Assembly (NCBI GenBank): GCA_009925805.1
Contig: RFQF01000009.1
Location: forward strand, 1-22,942
From: Flavobacteriia bacterium
Lineage (GTDB): Bacteria; Bacteroidota; Bacteroidia; Flavobacteriales_D; Crocinitomicaceae
Direction: 5' to 3'
Length of the DNA: 22,942 bases
Of the stretch, positions 16,174 through 22,942 are shown piece after piece. Made by a program: the position numbers and the translations under genes. Within the stretch, counting starts at the first letter, position 1; each line of letters opens with the position of its first letter. The notes beneath the pieces are model-generated. The model made no database searches. It was given only the letters and a program-made list of their open reading frames with translations, and was not told the origin of the DNA.

Positions 16174-16708
16174 TATAACCCGCTTAATGGGAATTTGCTG
16201 CTTGGCGACGTTGTTCTCCTGTGCCGATTTACGCCAAAAAGAACAAGTAAATGCGGTGGATAAACTGCTTTATTCGTTGGATAGCCTGCAGAAAACAACC
16301 GAAAATAGGTTGCCGGATTCATTAAACAGTTACCGGCTCGCCATGATGAACACCGAAGTTCGATTGAAAAACCGGTATGTAATTGACACCATTGACCGTG
16401 CCTATGCCCGCGACATGAACACCTACAAAGATGCACGAAATAGCATTGGAGCGATCAATAAACATTGGGTAGAAATAAAATCGGCTTTCCAACAAGAACG
16501 AAAGCAGTTAAAAATCCTTAAAAAAGACATCGAAAATGGGTGGGGAAAAAGGGATCGTTATTCGCAATACATTAGCTTTGAAAAAAAGAATATTCAGGCA
16601 TTAACCCAGCGCTCGGAAGAACTTCGGAAAAAGGCAAATTTAGTGGTGGATGCCTATCGATTGTTACATCCGAGGATGGTGGCGTTATTAGGATCCTTGG
16701 AGAACTAA
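16160..16708 (+). CDS. Small coiled-coil lipoprotein of unknown function
   Basis: A 182-residue protein. I chose the TTG at 16160 because it yields a textbook lipoprotein signal, MKKCNITRLMGICC...LFSC, with acylated Cys about 21. The ATG at 16187 would leave only a 12-residue signal without basic residues. The start overlaps serS by 14 bases. The mature protein is charged and mostly helical, with probable coiled coils at about 25-55 and 105-160 (KQLKILKKDIENGW, KKNIQALTQRSEELRKK). There is no acidic surface-export signal after the Cys, so a periplasmic orientation is likely. I recognise no family. Its position between serS and a secreted TPR protein, four bases apart, suggests the two exported proteins work together, which is inference. 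Confidence 0.72.
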   Translation: MKKCNITRLMGICCLATLFSCADLRQKEQVNAVDKLLYSLDSLQKTTENRLPDSLNSYRLAMMNTEVRLKNRYVIDTIDRAYARDMNTYKDARNSIGAINKHWVEIKSAFQQERKQLKILKKDIENGWGKRDRYSQYISFEKKNIQALTQRSEELRKKANLVVDAYRLLHPRMVALLGSLEN

Positions 16709-16712
16709 CATT

Positions 16713-18530
16713 GTGGTAAATAAACTCATTGGTTTTATCGGTGCATGCTTGTTGGCGGGGGGAATTCTTGCTCAAACGGAAACAGACATCCAGCTTGCAC
16801 AATACTATTACCTAAACGGTGAATTCACCAAGGCATTGGTTTATTATGAAAAACTTTACGAAAACAATCCCGGTAAAGTATATTTCAGCAGGTATTTAGA
16901 TTGTTTAGTGAATACGGGCGACAAAAAAGGCGCTGAAAAAGTGTTCAAAAAACAGATTTCGTCGAACCCCAACGATGTCCTCTTGAAAATTCAGTTTTAT
17001 TTTTTCTATCAAGGATTGGAGGAGGCCGACAAAGCGAAGAAGGTTAAAAATGAAATAATGAAACTGGATTTTTATGAAGTAAAAGAAATTCAGGACATCT
17101 TAGATAATTTATTGGCCATTGATGAATTTGATTGGGCCAAAGATGTTGTAGATAAAGCAAAAAAAAACCTGAAATTTTATCCCTTTGAATTGTGGTATGC
17201 TCAAATTTATACCGCCGAAGGGAACAAAATCAAAGCTTTAGAACTTTATTTACAAGCGCTGGCTAAGAAAAACTCCTTGAAAGAAGAAATTCAACTTGCC
17301 ATAGGATCAAGCTTTGATTTTTCCATGGAAACGGAGGAAATAACCCAGGTAAAAAACTGTTTTTTGCAAGCCAGTCAAAAAGACCCTTCCAATACGGTCT
17401 ATACCGAAATGCTTATCTGGTTCTTCTTGCAAAGCAAGAATTTTTCGGCCGCCTTTCAACAATGCGTTGCATTGGAAAAAAGAAGCCAAGGAGATGGTAA
17501 GAACTTGATTGATTTTGCCACTACATGCATCGAAAACAACGAGTTTGAACTTGCCTTAAAGGCCGTGAACGAGGTGATTAATTCGAACATGAGCCTGAAA
17601 ATGGAGGCGCAACAATGGAAGTTAACTACTTATTTCAAACAGCTAACTTCGAATAGGAAATTCTCGGAACAAGAAATATCCAAGGTTTTGGCCGACTACG
17701 AGTCGTTTTTATCCAATAAGGATATTTTGCGTTATGGTTCAGACCGTATTATTCTGGAATATGCGGAAATACTGGGCTTTTATGCGAATCAAGCCCCTAA
17801 GGCGAGGAAATTCTTAGAAGAACGAATGCTCGATAAAGGCTTAACGGATATGCAGCAAGCGAAAATCAAGCTTAAATTGGCGGATGTTTGCGTAATCTTG
17901 GACAGCATTTGGGATGCCTCGCTGCTTTACATGCAAATCAATGACGCCTTCAAGTTTGAACCGATCGGGAATGAGGCGAAATTTAAAAACGCACAAGTGT
18001 TTTATTTTGATGGAGAGTTCGAGTATGCGCAATCACAATTAGACGTGCTGAAACAAGCAACCTCGCGGTTTATTAGCAATGATGCCATTCAGCTTTCCTT
18101 GCTTATTTTGGAAAATTACGGGTTAGATAGCAATTATGAAGCGATGAGCAATTACGCGAAAAGTGAATTACTGCTGCTTCAAAGACGCTATGAGGAAGCT
18201 TTTCAATGGATGGACAGCATCACCATGAAGTATCCACAATCGGTGTTGAACGATGATGTATTGTACCTTAAAGGAAAAGCCTTTCTGCAACAGGGAGATT
18301 TTTCCAATGCTACGCGGTATTTTGAACGATTGGTTTCCACCTATCCAACGGAATTATTGGCCGATGATGCGTTATTTCAATTAGCAAACATTCAAGAGGT
18401 CCATGATAAAAACCTGGAAGCCGCCAAAGAAAGTTACCTTAAAATAATGGATCAATACCCCGGAAGTATTTACACGGAAGAAACGCGATTGAGAATACGC
18501 AAATTACGAGGAGATGTGCTTCCCGATTAA
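16713..18530 (+). CDS. Secreted tetratricopeptide-repeat protein
   Basis: A 605-residue exported protein. The GTG start gives a clean signal peptide (MVNKLIGFIGACLLAGGILAQ, cut after about residue 21). No alternative start does. The rest is built from TPR-like helix pairs: QLAQYYYLNGEFTKALVYYEKLY near 28-50, then a long middle of weaker repeats, and a clear C-terminal set (LKGKAFLQQGDFSNATRYFERLV, DDALFQLANIQEVHDKNLEAAKESY). The C-terminal units resemble those of YfiO/BamD- and YbgF-type envelope proteins. There is no lipobox, so it should be soluble in the periplasm or sorted further. It starts four bases after the coiled-coil lipoprotein stop. A scaffold role in an envelope complex is likely, with partners unknown. 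Confidence 0.87.
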   Translation: MVNKLIGFIGACLLAGGILAQTETDIQLAQYYYLNGEFTKALVYYEKLYENNPGKVYFSRYLDCLVNTGDKKGAEKVFKKQISSNPNDVLLKIQFYFFYQGLEEADKAKKVKNEIMKLDFYEVKEIQDILDNLLAIDEFDWAKDVVDKAKKNLKFYPFELWYAQIYTAEGNKIKALELYLQALAKKNSLKEEIQLAIGSSFDFSMETEEITQVKNCFLQASQKDPSNTVYTEMLIWFFLQSKNFSAAFQQCVALEKRSQGDGKNLIDFATTCIENNEFELALKAVNEVINSNMSLKMEAQQWKLTTYFKQLTSNRKFSEQEISKVLADYESFLSNKDILRYGSDRIILEYAEILGFYANQAPKARKFLEERMLDKGLTDMQQAKIKLKLADVCVILDSIWDASLLYMQINDAFKFEPIGNEAKFKNAQVFYFDGEFEYAQSQLDVLKQATSRFISNDAIQLSLLILENYGLDSNYEAMSNYAKSELLLLQRRYEEAFQWMDSITMKYPQSVLNDDVLYLKGKAFLQQGDFSNATRYFERLVSTYPTELLADDALFQLANIQEVHDKNLEAAKESYLKIMDQYPGSIYTEETRLRIRKLRGDVLPD

Positions 18531-18532
18531 GG

Positions 18533-19720
18533 CTACATTTCTCGGGTAAAGGCAGAAATTCCTGTGATATCCATCCCGGTAATTAACAAGTGGATGTCGT
18601 GTGTTCCTTCATAGGTAATTACCGATTCCAGGTTTGCCATATGGCGCATCATGGAATATTCACTTGTAATACCCATTCCTCCGTGTATCTGACGTGCTTC
18701 ACGGGCAATTTGAAGGGCCATTTCTACGTTATTTCTTTTCGCCATCGATATTTGGGCTGACGTAGCTTTTCCTTCATTTCTCAGCTGACCAAGTCGAAAG
18801 GTTAATAATTGCGCTTTCGTTATTTCAGTGAGCATTTCGGCAAGTTTTTTCTGAATGAGTTGGAATGCACCGATCGGATGCCCAAATTGTACCCGTTCTT
18901 TGCTATACCTTACCGCTTGGTCGTAACAATCCATGGCAGCACCAATGGCCCCCCAAGCAATTCCGAAACGGGCAGAATCCAAACAGCTGAGCGGAGCGCC
19001 TAACCCGGACCTACCAGGTAAAATGTTCGATTTTGGGATACGTACATTTTCAAACACCAATTCTCCGGTCGATGAGGCCCGCAAGGAGAGCTTTCCGTGC
19101 ATTTCTGGGGTTGAAAACCCTTCCATTCCGCGTTCTACGATAAGTCCGTGAATTCTCCCGCTTTCATCTTTCGCCCATACCACAGCAATGTGGGCAAATG
19201 GCGCATTCGATATCCACATTTTTGCACCGTTCAAGATCACGCTATCACCGGCATCTTTAAAGTGAGAAATCATGCCGCCGGGGTTGGAGCCAAAATCCGG
19301 TTCTGTTAATCCAAAACAACCCATCATCTCTCCCGAAGCTAATTTTGGGAGGTATTGCTGTTTTTGTTCTTCCGAGCCATATCGCCAAATAGGATACATG
19401 ACCAAAGAACTTTGCACCGAGGCCGTGGACCGCAAACCCGAATCACAGCGTTCTAACTCTTGCATGATTAAACCATAGGAAATTTGATCCAACCCGGAAC
19501 CACCATATTCCGCAGGAATGTAGGGGCCAAAAGCGCCAATTTCCCCAAGGCCTTTTAATAAATGCATCGGAAAAGTGGCCTTTTCGTAGTGCTCGTCGAT
19601 GATGGGGGAAACTTCTTTTTTAACCCATTGGCGAGCCGTATCTCGAATAAGCTTGTGTTCCTCAGTGTATAAGTCATCGAGCTGGTAGTAATCAGGATGC
19701 TGAAATAAATCTGTTTTCAT
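18533..19720 (-). CDS. Acyl-CoA dehydrogenase, glutaryl-CoA-dehydrogenase-like
   Basis: A 395-residue flavoenzyme. The ATG at 19720 is preferred to an upstream TTG because that TTG lies inside the -7 box. Key elements are GCFGLTEPDFGSNPGG (134-149, FAD/substrate), the WISNAP strand (169-174), ERVQFGHPIGAFQLIQKKLAEMLTEI (275-300), and catalytic Glu371 in TYEGTHDIH. RCDSGLRSTASVQSSLVM (91-108) and the YEGTHDIH motif match glutaryl-CoA dehydrogenase, whose Arg (here Arg97) binds the substrate's free carboxylate. That enzyme converts glutaryl-CoA to crotonyl-CoA in lysine and tryptophan breakdown. The exact substrate here is probable rather than proven. The gene is monocistronic. Its stop lies two bases from the stop of the opposing TPR gene. 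Confidence 0.93.
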   Translation of the reverse strand: MKTDLFQHPDYYQLDDLYTEEHKLIRDTARQWVKKEVSPIIDEHYEKATFPMHLLKGLGEIGAFGPYIPAEYGGSGLDQISYGLIMQELERCDSGLRSTASVQSSLVMYPIWRYGSEEQKQQYLPKLASGEMMGCFGLTEPDFGSNPGGMISHFKDAGDSVILNGAKMWISNAPFAHIAVVWAKDESGRIHGLIVERGMEGFSTPEMHGKLSLRASSTGELVFENVRIPKSNILPGRSGLGAPLSCLDSARFGIAWGAIGAAMDCYDQAVRYSKERVQFGHPIGAFQLIQKKLAEMLTEITKAQLLTFRLGQLRNEGKATSAQISMAKRNNVEMALQIAREARQIHGGMGITSEYSMMRHMANLESVITYEGTHDIHLLITGMDITGISAFTREM

Positions 19721-19738
19721 GCGAATGTTTTGCCGTTG

Positions 19739-19746
19739 CAAAGATA
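19739..19746 (-). promoter_or_regulatory. -7 box of the acyl-CoA dehydrogenase gene
   Basis: On the minus strand 19746-19739 reads TATCTTTG, a perfect TAnnTTTG, 18 bases before the ATG at 19720. No TTG stands at the usual -33 distance. It is back to back with the DUF4271 box at 19782-19789, and the two -33 regions would fall on the same few bases near 19762-19766. Confidence 0.6.
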
Positions 19747-19781
19747 AACATATTGAACACGGAAATGGTTGAAGAATCCAC

Positions 19782-19789
19782 TACTTTTG
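19782..19789 (+). promoter_or_regulatory. -7 box of the DUF4271 gene, 6 bases before ATG
   Basis: TACTTTTG at 19782-19789 is a perfect TAnnTTTG and ends six bases before the ATG at 19796. The nearest TTG elements (19753-19755, 19769-19771) are at 26 and 10 bases, neither a normal spacing. The predicted leader is only a base or two long. Confidence 0.5.
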
Positions 19790-19795
19790 TTTTAA

Positions 19796-20440
19796 ATGTC
19801 CTTCATAGCTCGTAGTCCGTACATTGAAACTTGGTTTTTTGCAGGAATAATGCTCCAGGTTTTACTACTGGGCCTGGTAAATTTTCGAATTTCCGGCCCT
19901 TGGCTCAGTGCATTATTTCAAGTTCGAGCTTCAACCCAAGCGAACATTCGCCCCTCCATGGGCATCTTCCGTGGTTTGTTGCTTTTTTGTAACGCCTTGA
20001 TTGGATTGACCTTGTTCTTTAGTTACTATTTCCAAGCGGATTTTTTTCTTAAATCGGCCCTCGTGTTGGCTTTGAGCCTGTCTATCCTATTGGCTATAAT
20101 TTGGCATTTAGACTATGTGGTCTTTTGGATTTTGGTGGGAAAATTTCCGATTATCGAACTTCAACAAGGCAATGTTGCCTGGGTTACTTTAGGTGTAGGC
20201 CTGTTGGCGATGAATTCGGTAGGTCTTTTTATGAATCCGTCGCTATTCTTGTGGTGGGCAACCCTTGGATTTTCCCTGGTGTTGTTCCTGGTTCGAATCA
20301 TTTGGATGGGATTCGCCATGCGAAAACACGGGTTTTCATGGTATTATTTTATTTTGTACTTTTGCACTGTTTATGTGATTCCAAGTGTTTTGATTTCAAA
20401 GTATTATGAATCACAATGGTTGGAGTTTCTAACACCTTAA
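19796..20440 (+). CDS. DUF4271 integral membrane protein
   Basis: A 214-residue polytopic membrane protein with about six hydrophobic segments (roughly 15-33, 58-76, 82-112, 128-150, 153-170, 181-202). The DUF4271 assignment rests on length, topology and position directly before hemD, a pairing I know as common in Bacteroidota. No catalytic motif is visible. FRGLLLFCNALIGLTLFFSYYF and YYFILYFCTVYVIPSVLI are typical stretches. A role linked to haem synthesis or membrane insertion is possible but unsupported by any motif. The stop TAA is part of the -7 box of hemD, which is in the same frame. Confidence 0.85.
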   Translation: MSFIARSPYIETWFFAGIMLQVLLLGLVNFRISGPWLSALFQVRASTQANIRPSMGIFRGLLLFCNALIGLTLFFSYYFQADFFLKSALVLALSLSILLAIIWHLDYVVFWILVGKFPIIELQQGNVAWVTLGVGLLAMNSVGLFMNPSLFLWWATLGFSLVLFLVRIIWMGFAMRKHGFSWYYFILYFCTVYVIPSVLISKYYESQWLEFLTP

Positions 20441-20445
20441 ATTTG
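20438..20445 (+). promoter_or_regulatory. -7 box of hemD, overlapping the DUF4271 stop codon
   Basis: TAAATTTG at 20438-20445 is a perfect TAnnTTTG that includes the DUF4271 stop TAA. TTG at 20420-20422 could be the -33 element (15-base spacer). Only four bases lie between the box and the TTG start of hemD at 20450. If active, it gives hemD an independent and essentially leaderless transcript. Confidence 0.5.
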
Positions 20446-20449
20446 GGTT

Positions 20450-21199
20450 TTGGCAATAAAATCAATCCTAATTTCTCAACCTAAACCGGATGGAGACAAA
20501 TCTCCGTATTACGATTTAAGGGATAAGTACAACATCAAGGTGGATTTTAGATCCTTCATTAAAGTGGAAGGGGTCGATGGCAAGGATTTTCGTGCTCAAA
20601 AAGTGAGTTTAACAGAGCATACCGCCATTATTCTCACCTCAAAAATTGCGGCAGACCATTTTTTTAGAATTTCGGAAGAAGCCCGTTTTGAAGTTCCGGA
20701 AACCATGAAGTATTTCTGCATTTCAGAGGCCGTAGCGAAATATTTACAGAAGTTCATTCCTTACAGAAAACGCAAGATTTTTTTTGGTCAACAAACCATT
20801 GACCAGTTAGCAGAGGTCATGAAAAAGCACAAAAACGAAAAGTACTTGTTGCCTTGCACCGATATTTTACGCGATTCAATACCGGAAACACTGACCCAAC
20901 ATAAAATTAATTTTACCAAAGTTATATTGTACCGCACGGTGGCAGCGGATCTTTCCGATTTGGAAAATGTATACTACGACATGCTGGTGTTTTTTAGTCC
21001 CGGAGGAATCGAATCCTTGTTTAAGAATTTCCCTGATTTTCAACAAAACTCTACGGTTATTGCGGCATACGGCGAAACCACAGCCAATGCGGTCTTGAAG
21101 AACAATTTACGCTTGGATGTAGCCGCTCCTCATCCCAAAGCCCCATCCATGGTGGGGGCCATTGAGTTATTTATCCAAGAACAACTTAAGAAGAAATAA
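20450..21199 (+). CDS. hemD: Uroporphyrinogen-III synthase
   Basis: A 249-residue protein matching the Bacteroidota form of uroporphyrinogen-III synthase. It has an opening SILISQPKP strand, a two-lobed alpha/beta pattern with HTAIILTSKIAADHFF (first lobe) and DMLVFFSPGGIESLFKNFP (second lobe, about 179-197), and AAYGETTANAVLK near 205-217. It closes the linear tetrapyrrole hydroxymethylbilane, with inversion of ring D, to make uroporphyrinogen III for haem and related cofactors. The TTG at 20450 is the only canonical start after the in-frame DUF4271 stop and fits the expected N-terminus. The last 14 bases overlap the end of the opposing sirtuin gene. Confidence 0.9.
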   Translation: MAIKSILISQPKPDGDKSPYYDLRDKYNIKVDFRSFIKVEGVDGKDFRAQKVSLTEHTAIILTSKIAADHFFRISEEARFEVPETMKYFCISEAVAKYLQKFIPYRKRKIFFGQQTIDQLAEVMKKHKNEKYLLPCTDILRDSIPETLTQHKINFTKVILYRTVAADLSDLENVYYDMLVFFSPGGIESLFKNFPDFQQNSTVIAAYGETTANAVLKNNLRLDVAAPHPKAPSMVGAIELFIQEQLKKK

Positions 21200-21881
21200 G
21201 GCGCTCGTAGAGCTTTTGAACCCCATGAACGGCCGTTTCATGGATGCATTGAAAGTTGTTAGGCACTCCGGAAATTTCAAGGTTTGGGTCAATTAAAAAC
21301 GCTTCGCAGCCTTGTGGCACATAATGCACGAGGTTGGCAGCAGGATATACGAGCAAGGAGGTGCCAATGACTACAAAAATATCTGCGGTTTGTACCATTT
21401 CTATGGCTTGTGAAATCATAGGGACATCCTCCCCAAACCACACTACATGGGGGCGTAGACGATACCCTTCTGGACAGCAGTCTTGGGCCGCGATCTCCCA
21501 TCCATCAATCGGATAATAGGCTTTTTCTTGATTGGGCCCACTGGATTTCGCATACCGTATGTTGCCGTGCAGATGTAACACGTTGGTGCTGCCCGCGCGC
21601 TCGTGCAGGTCGTCGATGTTTTGAGTAATAACCTGAACATCAAAATGAGGCTCTAGTTGTGCAATGAGCAGATGTCCTTCGTTGGGATGGCTTTCGATCA
21701 CGTTTTTTCTTCGTTCGTTGTAGAAGGTAGTTACCAAATCAGGATTGGCCCTCCAAGCCTCGGGTGTGGCCACTTCTTCGATGCTAAATTCTTCCCACAG
21801 ACCGTTATGATCCCGAAAAGTTTTAATACCGCTTTCCGCGCTCATGCCGGCTCCGGAAAAAATGATCAATTTTTTTTTCAT
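21186..21881 (-). CDS. cobB: NAD-dependent protein deacylase (CobB/SIRT5-like sirtuin)
   Basis: A 231-residue sirtuin. It has the NAD-binding GAGMSAESGIKTFRD (10-24), TQNIDDLHERAG (86-97) and the catalytic His105 in VLHLHG. Later come RPHVVWFGE and GTSLLVYPAANLV. Tyr54 and Arg57 in FYNER match the YxxR pair of class III sirtuins, which favours succinyl/malonyl-lysine substrates besides acetyl-lysine. The small domain lacks the usual four zinc cysteines; only Cys135-Cys136 are present. From memory this is common in Bacteroidota members. The gene stands alone between convergent hemD and the divergent redoxin gene, 45 bases from the latter. I see no exact -7 box before it. Confidence 0.93.
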   Translation of the reverse strand: MKKKLIIFSGAGMSAESGIKTFRDHNGLWEEFSIEEVATPEAWRANPDLVTTFYNERRKNVIESHPNEGHLLIAQLEPHFDVQVITQNIDDLHERAGSTNVLHLHGNIRYAKSSGPNQEKAYYPIDGWEIAAQDCCPEGYRLRPHVVWFGEDVPMISQAIEMVQTADIFVVIGTSLLVYPAANLVHYVPQGCEAFLIDPNLEISGVPNNFQCIHETAVHGVQKLYERLISS

Positions 21882-21926
21882 TTACAAGAAGTTACATTAA
21901 ATTTACACAATCTTAAAATTTAAACG

Positions 21927-22942
21927 ATGAAAAAATTATTATTTTCTTTGGCCGTACTTACGGGTGCTGCGGCTTATGCACAGACTCCTGTGGGTACTGT
22001 GGTGAGCAACTTCACGTTGACCGACATCAACGGAACATCTCATTCTTTGTTCAACTACCTAGACCAAGGTAAAATGGTGGTTATTGATGTTTCCGCCACT
22101 TGGTGTGGGCCTTGTTGGGCTTACCATAACACCGGTGCGTTGAATGCTTTCTATAATCAGTACGGTCCTTCAGGAACAAATCAAGCGATGGTGTTTTTTG
22201 TGGAAGGAGACCCACAAACTCCTGAAGCATGGTTGCATGGTCCAGCGGTTGCAAATCAAACGCAAGGGGATTGGGTAACAGGTGAAAATATGCCGATAAT
22301 TAATTTGGCTAACCAAGCTTCTTTTGAAAACTCAGGAATGAGCATCGATTATTTTCCTGAAATGTATGTAATTTGTCCGAATAGAACCATTCTTGCTTCA
22401 GGCGTTGCAGGAGCCATTGGTACAGCGGCAAACTTAGCCTCTTACATTGGACAATGCCCTCCACCAGCCTCTAATCCAGCGGATGTAGCGGCATTAAATT
22501 ATTTGGGAAGCTTAACCCATTGTCAAGGCTCTTATACGCCTTCAGTACAAATCCAAAATAATGGTACATCTCCTTTAACAGCGGCAACAGTAACCATTAC
22601 GCAAGGAGGAAATACTGTATCGACGGGAACTTACTCAGGAAATTTAGCAACCTATGGAACAGCCAATGTTACTTGTTCCCCCATTGCAAACTTTACAGGA
22701 GGATCCTTGAATGTAACGGTAACTACAGCGAACGATGCTACTGCAGCAAACAATAATGTTTCTGCAACAGTTGTCCTAGCAACCTTAGCGGTTAGCCAAT
22801 ATGTTACGGTAAATATTACCACGGATCGATATGCCTCTGAGACATCTTGGACAATTAAAAACGCTTCCGGTACAACGGTTGCCTCCGGGGGAGGAAATTG
22901 GACAGATTTAGCAGCAACAGGCACCACGGTACAAACACCGGT
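21927..22942 (+). CDS. Secreted thioredoxin-like (CGPC) protein with CARDB-like domains, 3' end outside window
   Basis: The frame is open from ATG 21927 to the right edge, giving 338 visible residues. Residues 1-19 are a signal peptide (MKKLLFSLAVLTGAAAYAQ). Residues 21-175 form a TlpA/redoxin-type thioredoxin fold: VSNFTLTDINGTSHSL, then VVIDVSATWCGPCW with redox pair Cys60/Cys63, and a conserved-type cis-Pro region IDYFPEMYVI. From about 178 the sequence becomes Thr/Asn/Gly-rich beta repeats with VQIQNNGTSPLTAATVTITQGG, the pattern of CARDB/BACON-like domains. Bacteroidota proteins of this build usually end in a type IX sorting domain, which would lie outside the window. It may serve as an extracytoplasmic disulfide reductase or isomerase, or as a surface protein with a redox domain. 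No exact -7 box precedes it. Confidence 0.88.
   Translation, partial: MKKLLFSLAVLTGAAAYAQTPVGTVVSNFTLTDINGTSHSLFNYLDQGKMVVIDVSATWCGPCWAYHNTGALNAFYNQYGPSGTNQAMVFFVEGDPQTPEAWLHGPAVANQTQGDWVTGENMPIINLANQASFENSGMSIDYFPEMYVICPNRTILASGVAGAIGTAANLASYIGQCPPPASNPADVAALNYLGSLTHCQGSYTPSVQIQNNGTSPLTAATVTITQGGNTVSTGTYSGNLATYGTANVTCSPIANFTGGSLNVTVTTANDATAANNNVSATVVLATLAVSQYVTVNITTDRYASETSWTIKNASGTTVASGGGNWTDLAATGTTVQTP

Noticed and set aside
18522..18546. CCCGA ... TCGGG inverted repeat spanning the TPR/acyl-CoA dehydrogenase junction
   Set aside because: A 5-bp stem with a 15-base loop and no T tract; it does not extend outward and is probably chance.
21203..21217. GCTC-GTA-GAGC followed by TTTT after hemD, resembling a terminator
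   Set aside because: The stem is only 4 bp with a 3-base loop and lies within the sirtuin coding sequence; too weak to call.
22652..22927. Minus-strand open frame near the right edge
   Set aside because: It lies antisense to the redoxin gene, which has a signal peptide and a clear thioredoxin motif; the minus frame is a composition shadow.

Overview
The window reads as a chromosomal segment from a free-living member of the Bacteroidota, most likely Flavobacteriales or a close relative. The evidence is threefold. There are gliding-motility-associated C-terminal domains (type IX secretion cargo) and a secreted thioredoxin-fold protein. The gene order dut / sugar nucleotidyltransferase / TPR / DUF4292 / M23, and the pair DUF4271 / hemD, are neighbourhoods I know from that phylum. 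Promoters carry the Bacteroidota -7 box TAnnTTTG, and there are no clear Shine-Dalgarno sequences. I see no tRNA, rRNA, CRISPR array, transposase or phage gene. No stretch over about 110 bases lacks a gene.

Layout. (1) 1-2786: the 3' end of one type B T9SS cargo protein, then a complete paralogue with Ig-like and PKD repeats. (2) 2802-5091: a sensor kinase and OmpR-family regulator pair, 15 bases behind the adhesin. (3) 5107-9037: a polysaccharide export/assembly set of flippase, Wzz-type chain-length protein and O-antigen ligase/polymerase. (4) 13963-9008, minus strand: an envelope operon, dut, nucleotidyltransferase, TPR lipoprotein (frameshifted), DUF4292 lipoprotein and EnvC-like M23 protein. 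It meets region 3 tail to tail with a 30-base overlap. (5) 14071-18530: M48 metallopeptidase lipoprotein (frameshifted at an A6 run), serS, a small coiled-coil lipoprotein and a secreted TPR protein. (6) 19720-18533, minus: a glutaryl-CoA-dehydrogenase-like acyl-CoA dehydrogenase. (7) 19796-21199: DUF4271 membrane protein and hemD. (8) 21881-21186, minus: a class III-like sirtuin. (9) 21927 to the window end: a secreted protein with an N-terminal CGPC thioredoxin-like domain, open at the right edge.

Most of the content is envelope biology: surface adhesins, polysaccharide assembly, lipoproteins and peptidoglycan-hydrolase control. Between these sit housekeeping genes (dut, serS, hemD). I found no convincing novel defence or mobile system. 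The points most worth a second look are the -7 boxes lying 4-6 bases before start codons (possible leaderless or near-leaderless transcripts), the two frameshifted envelope genes, a GTTAACGT direct repeat inside the adhesin promoter, the catalytically degenerate M23 domain, and three convergent gene ends with no room for a terminator.
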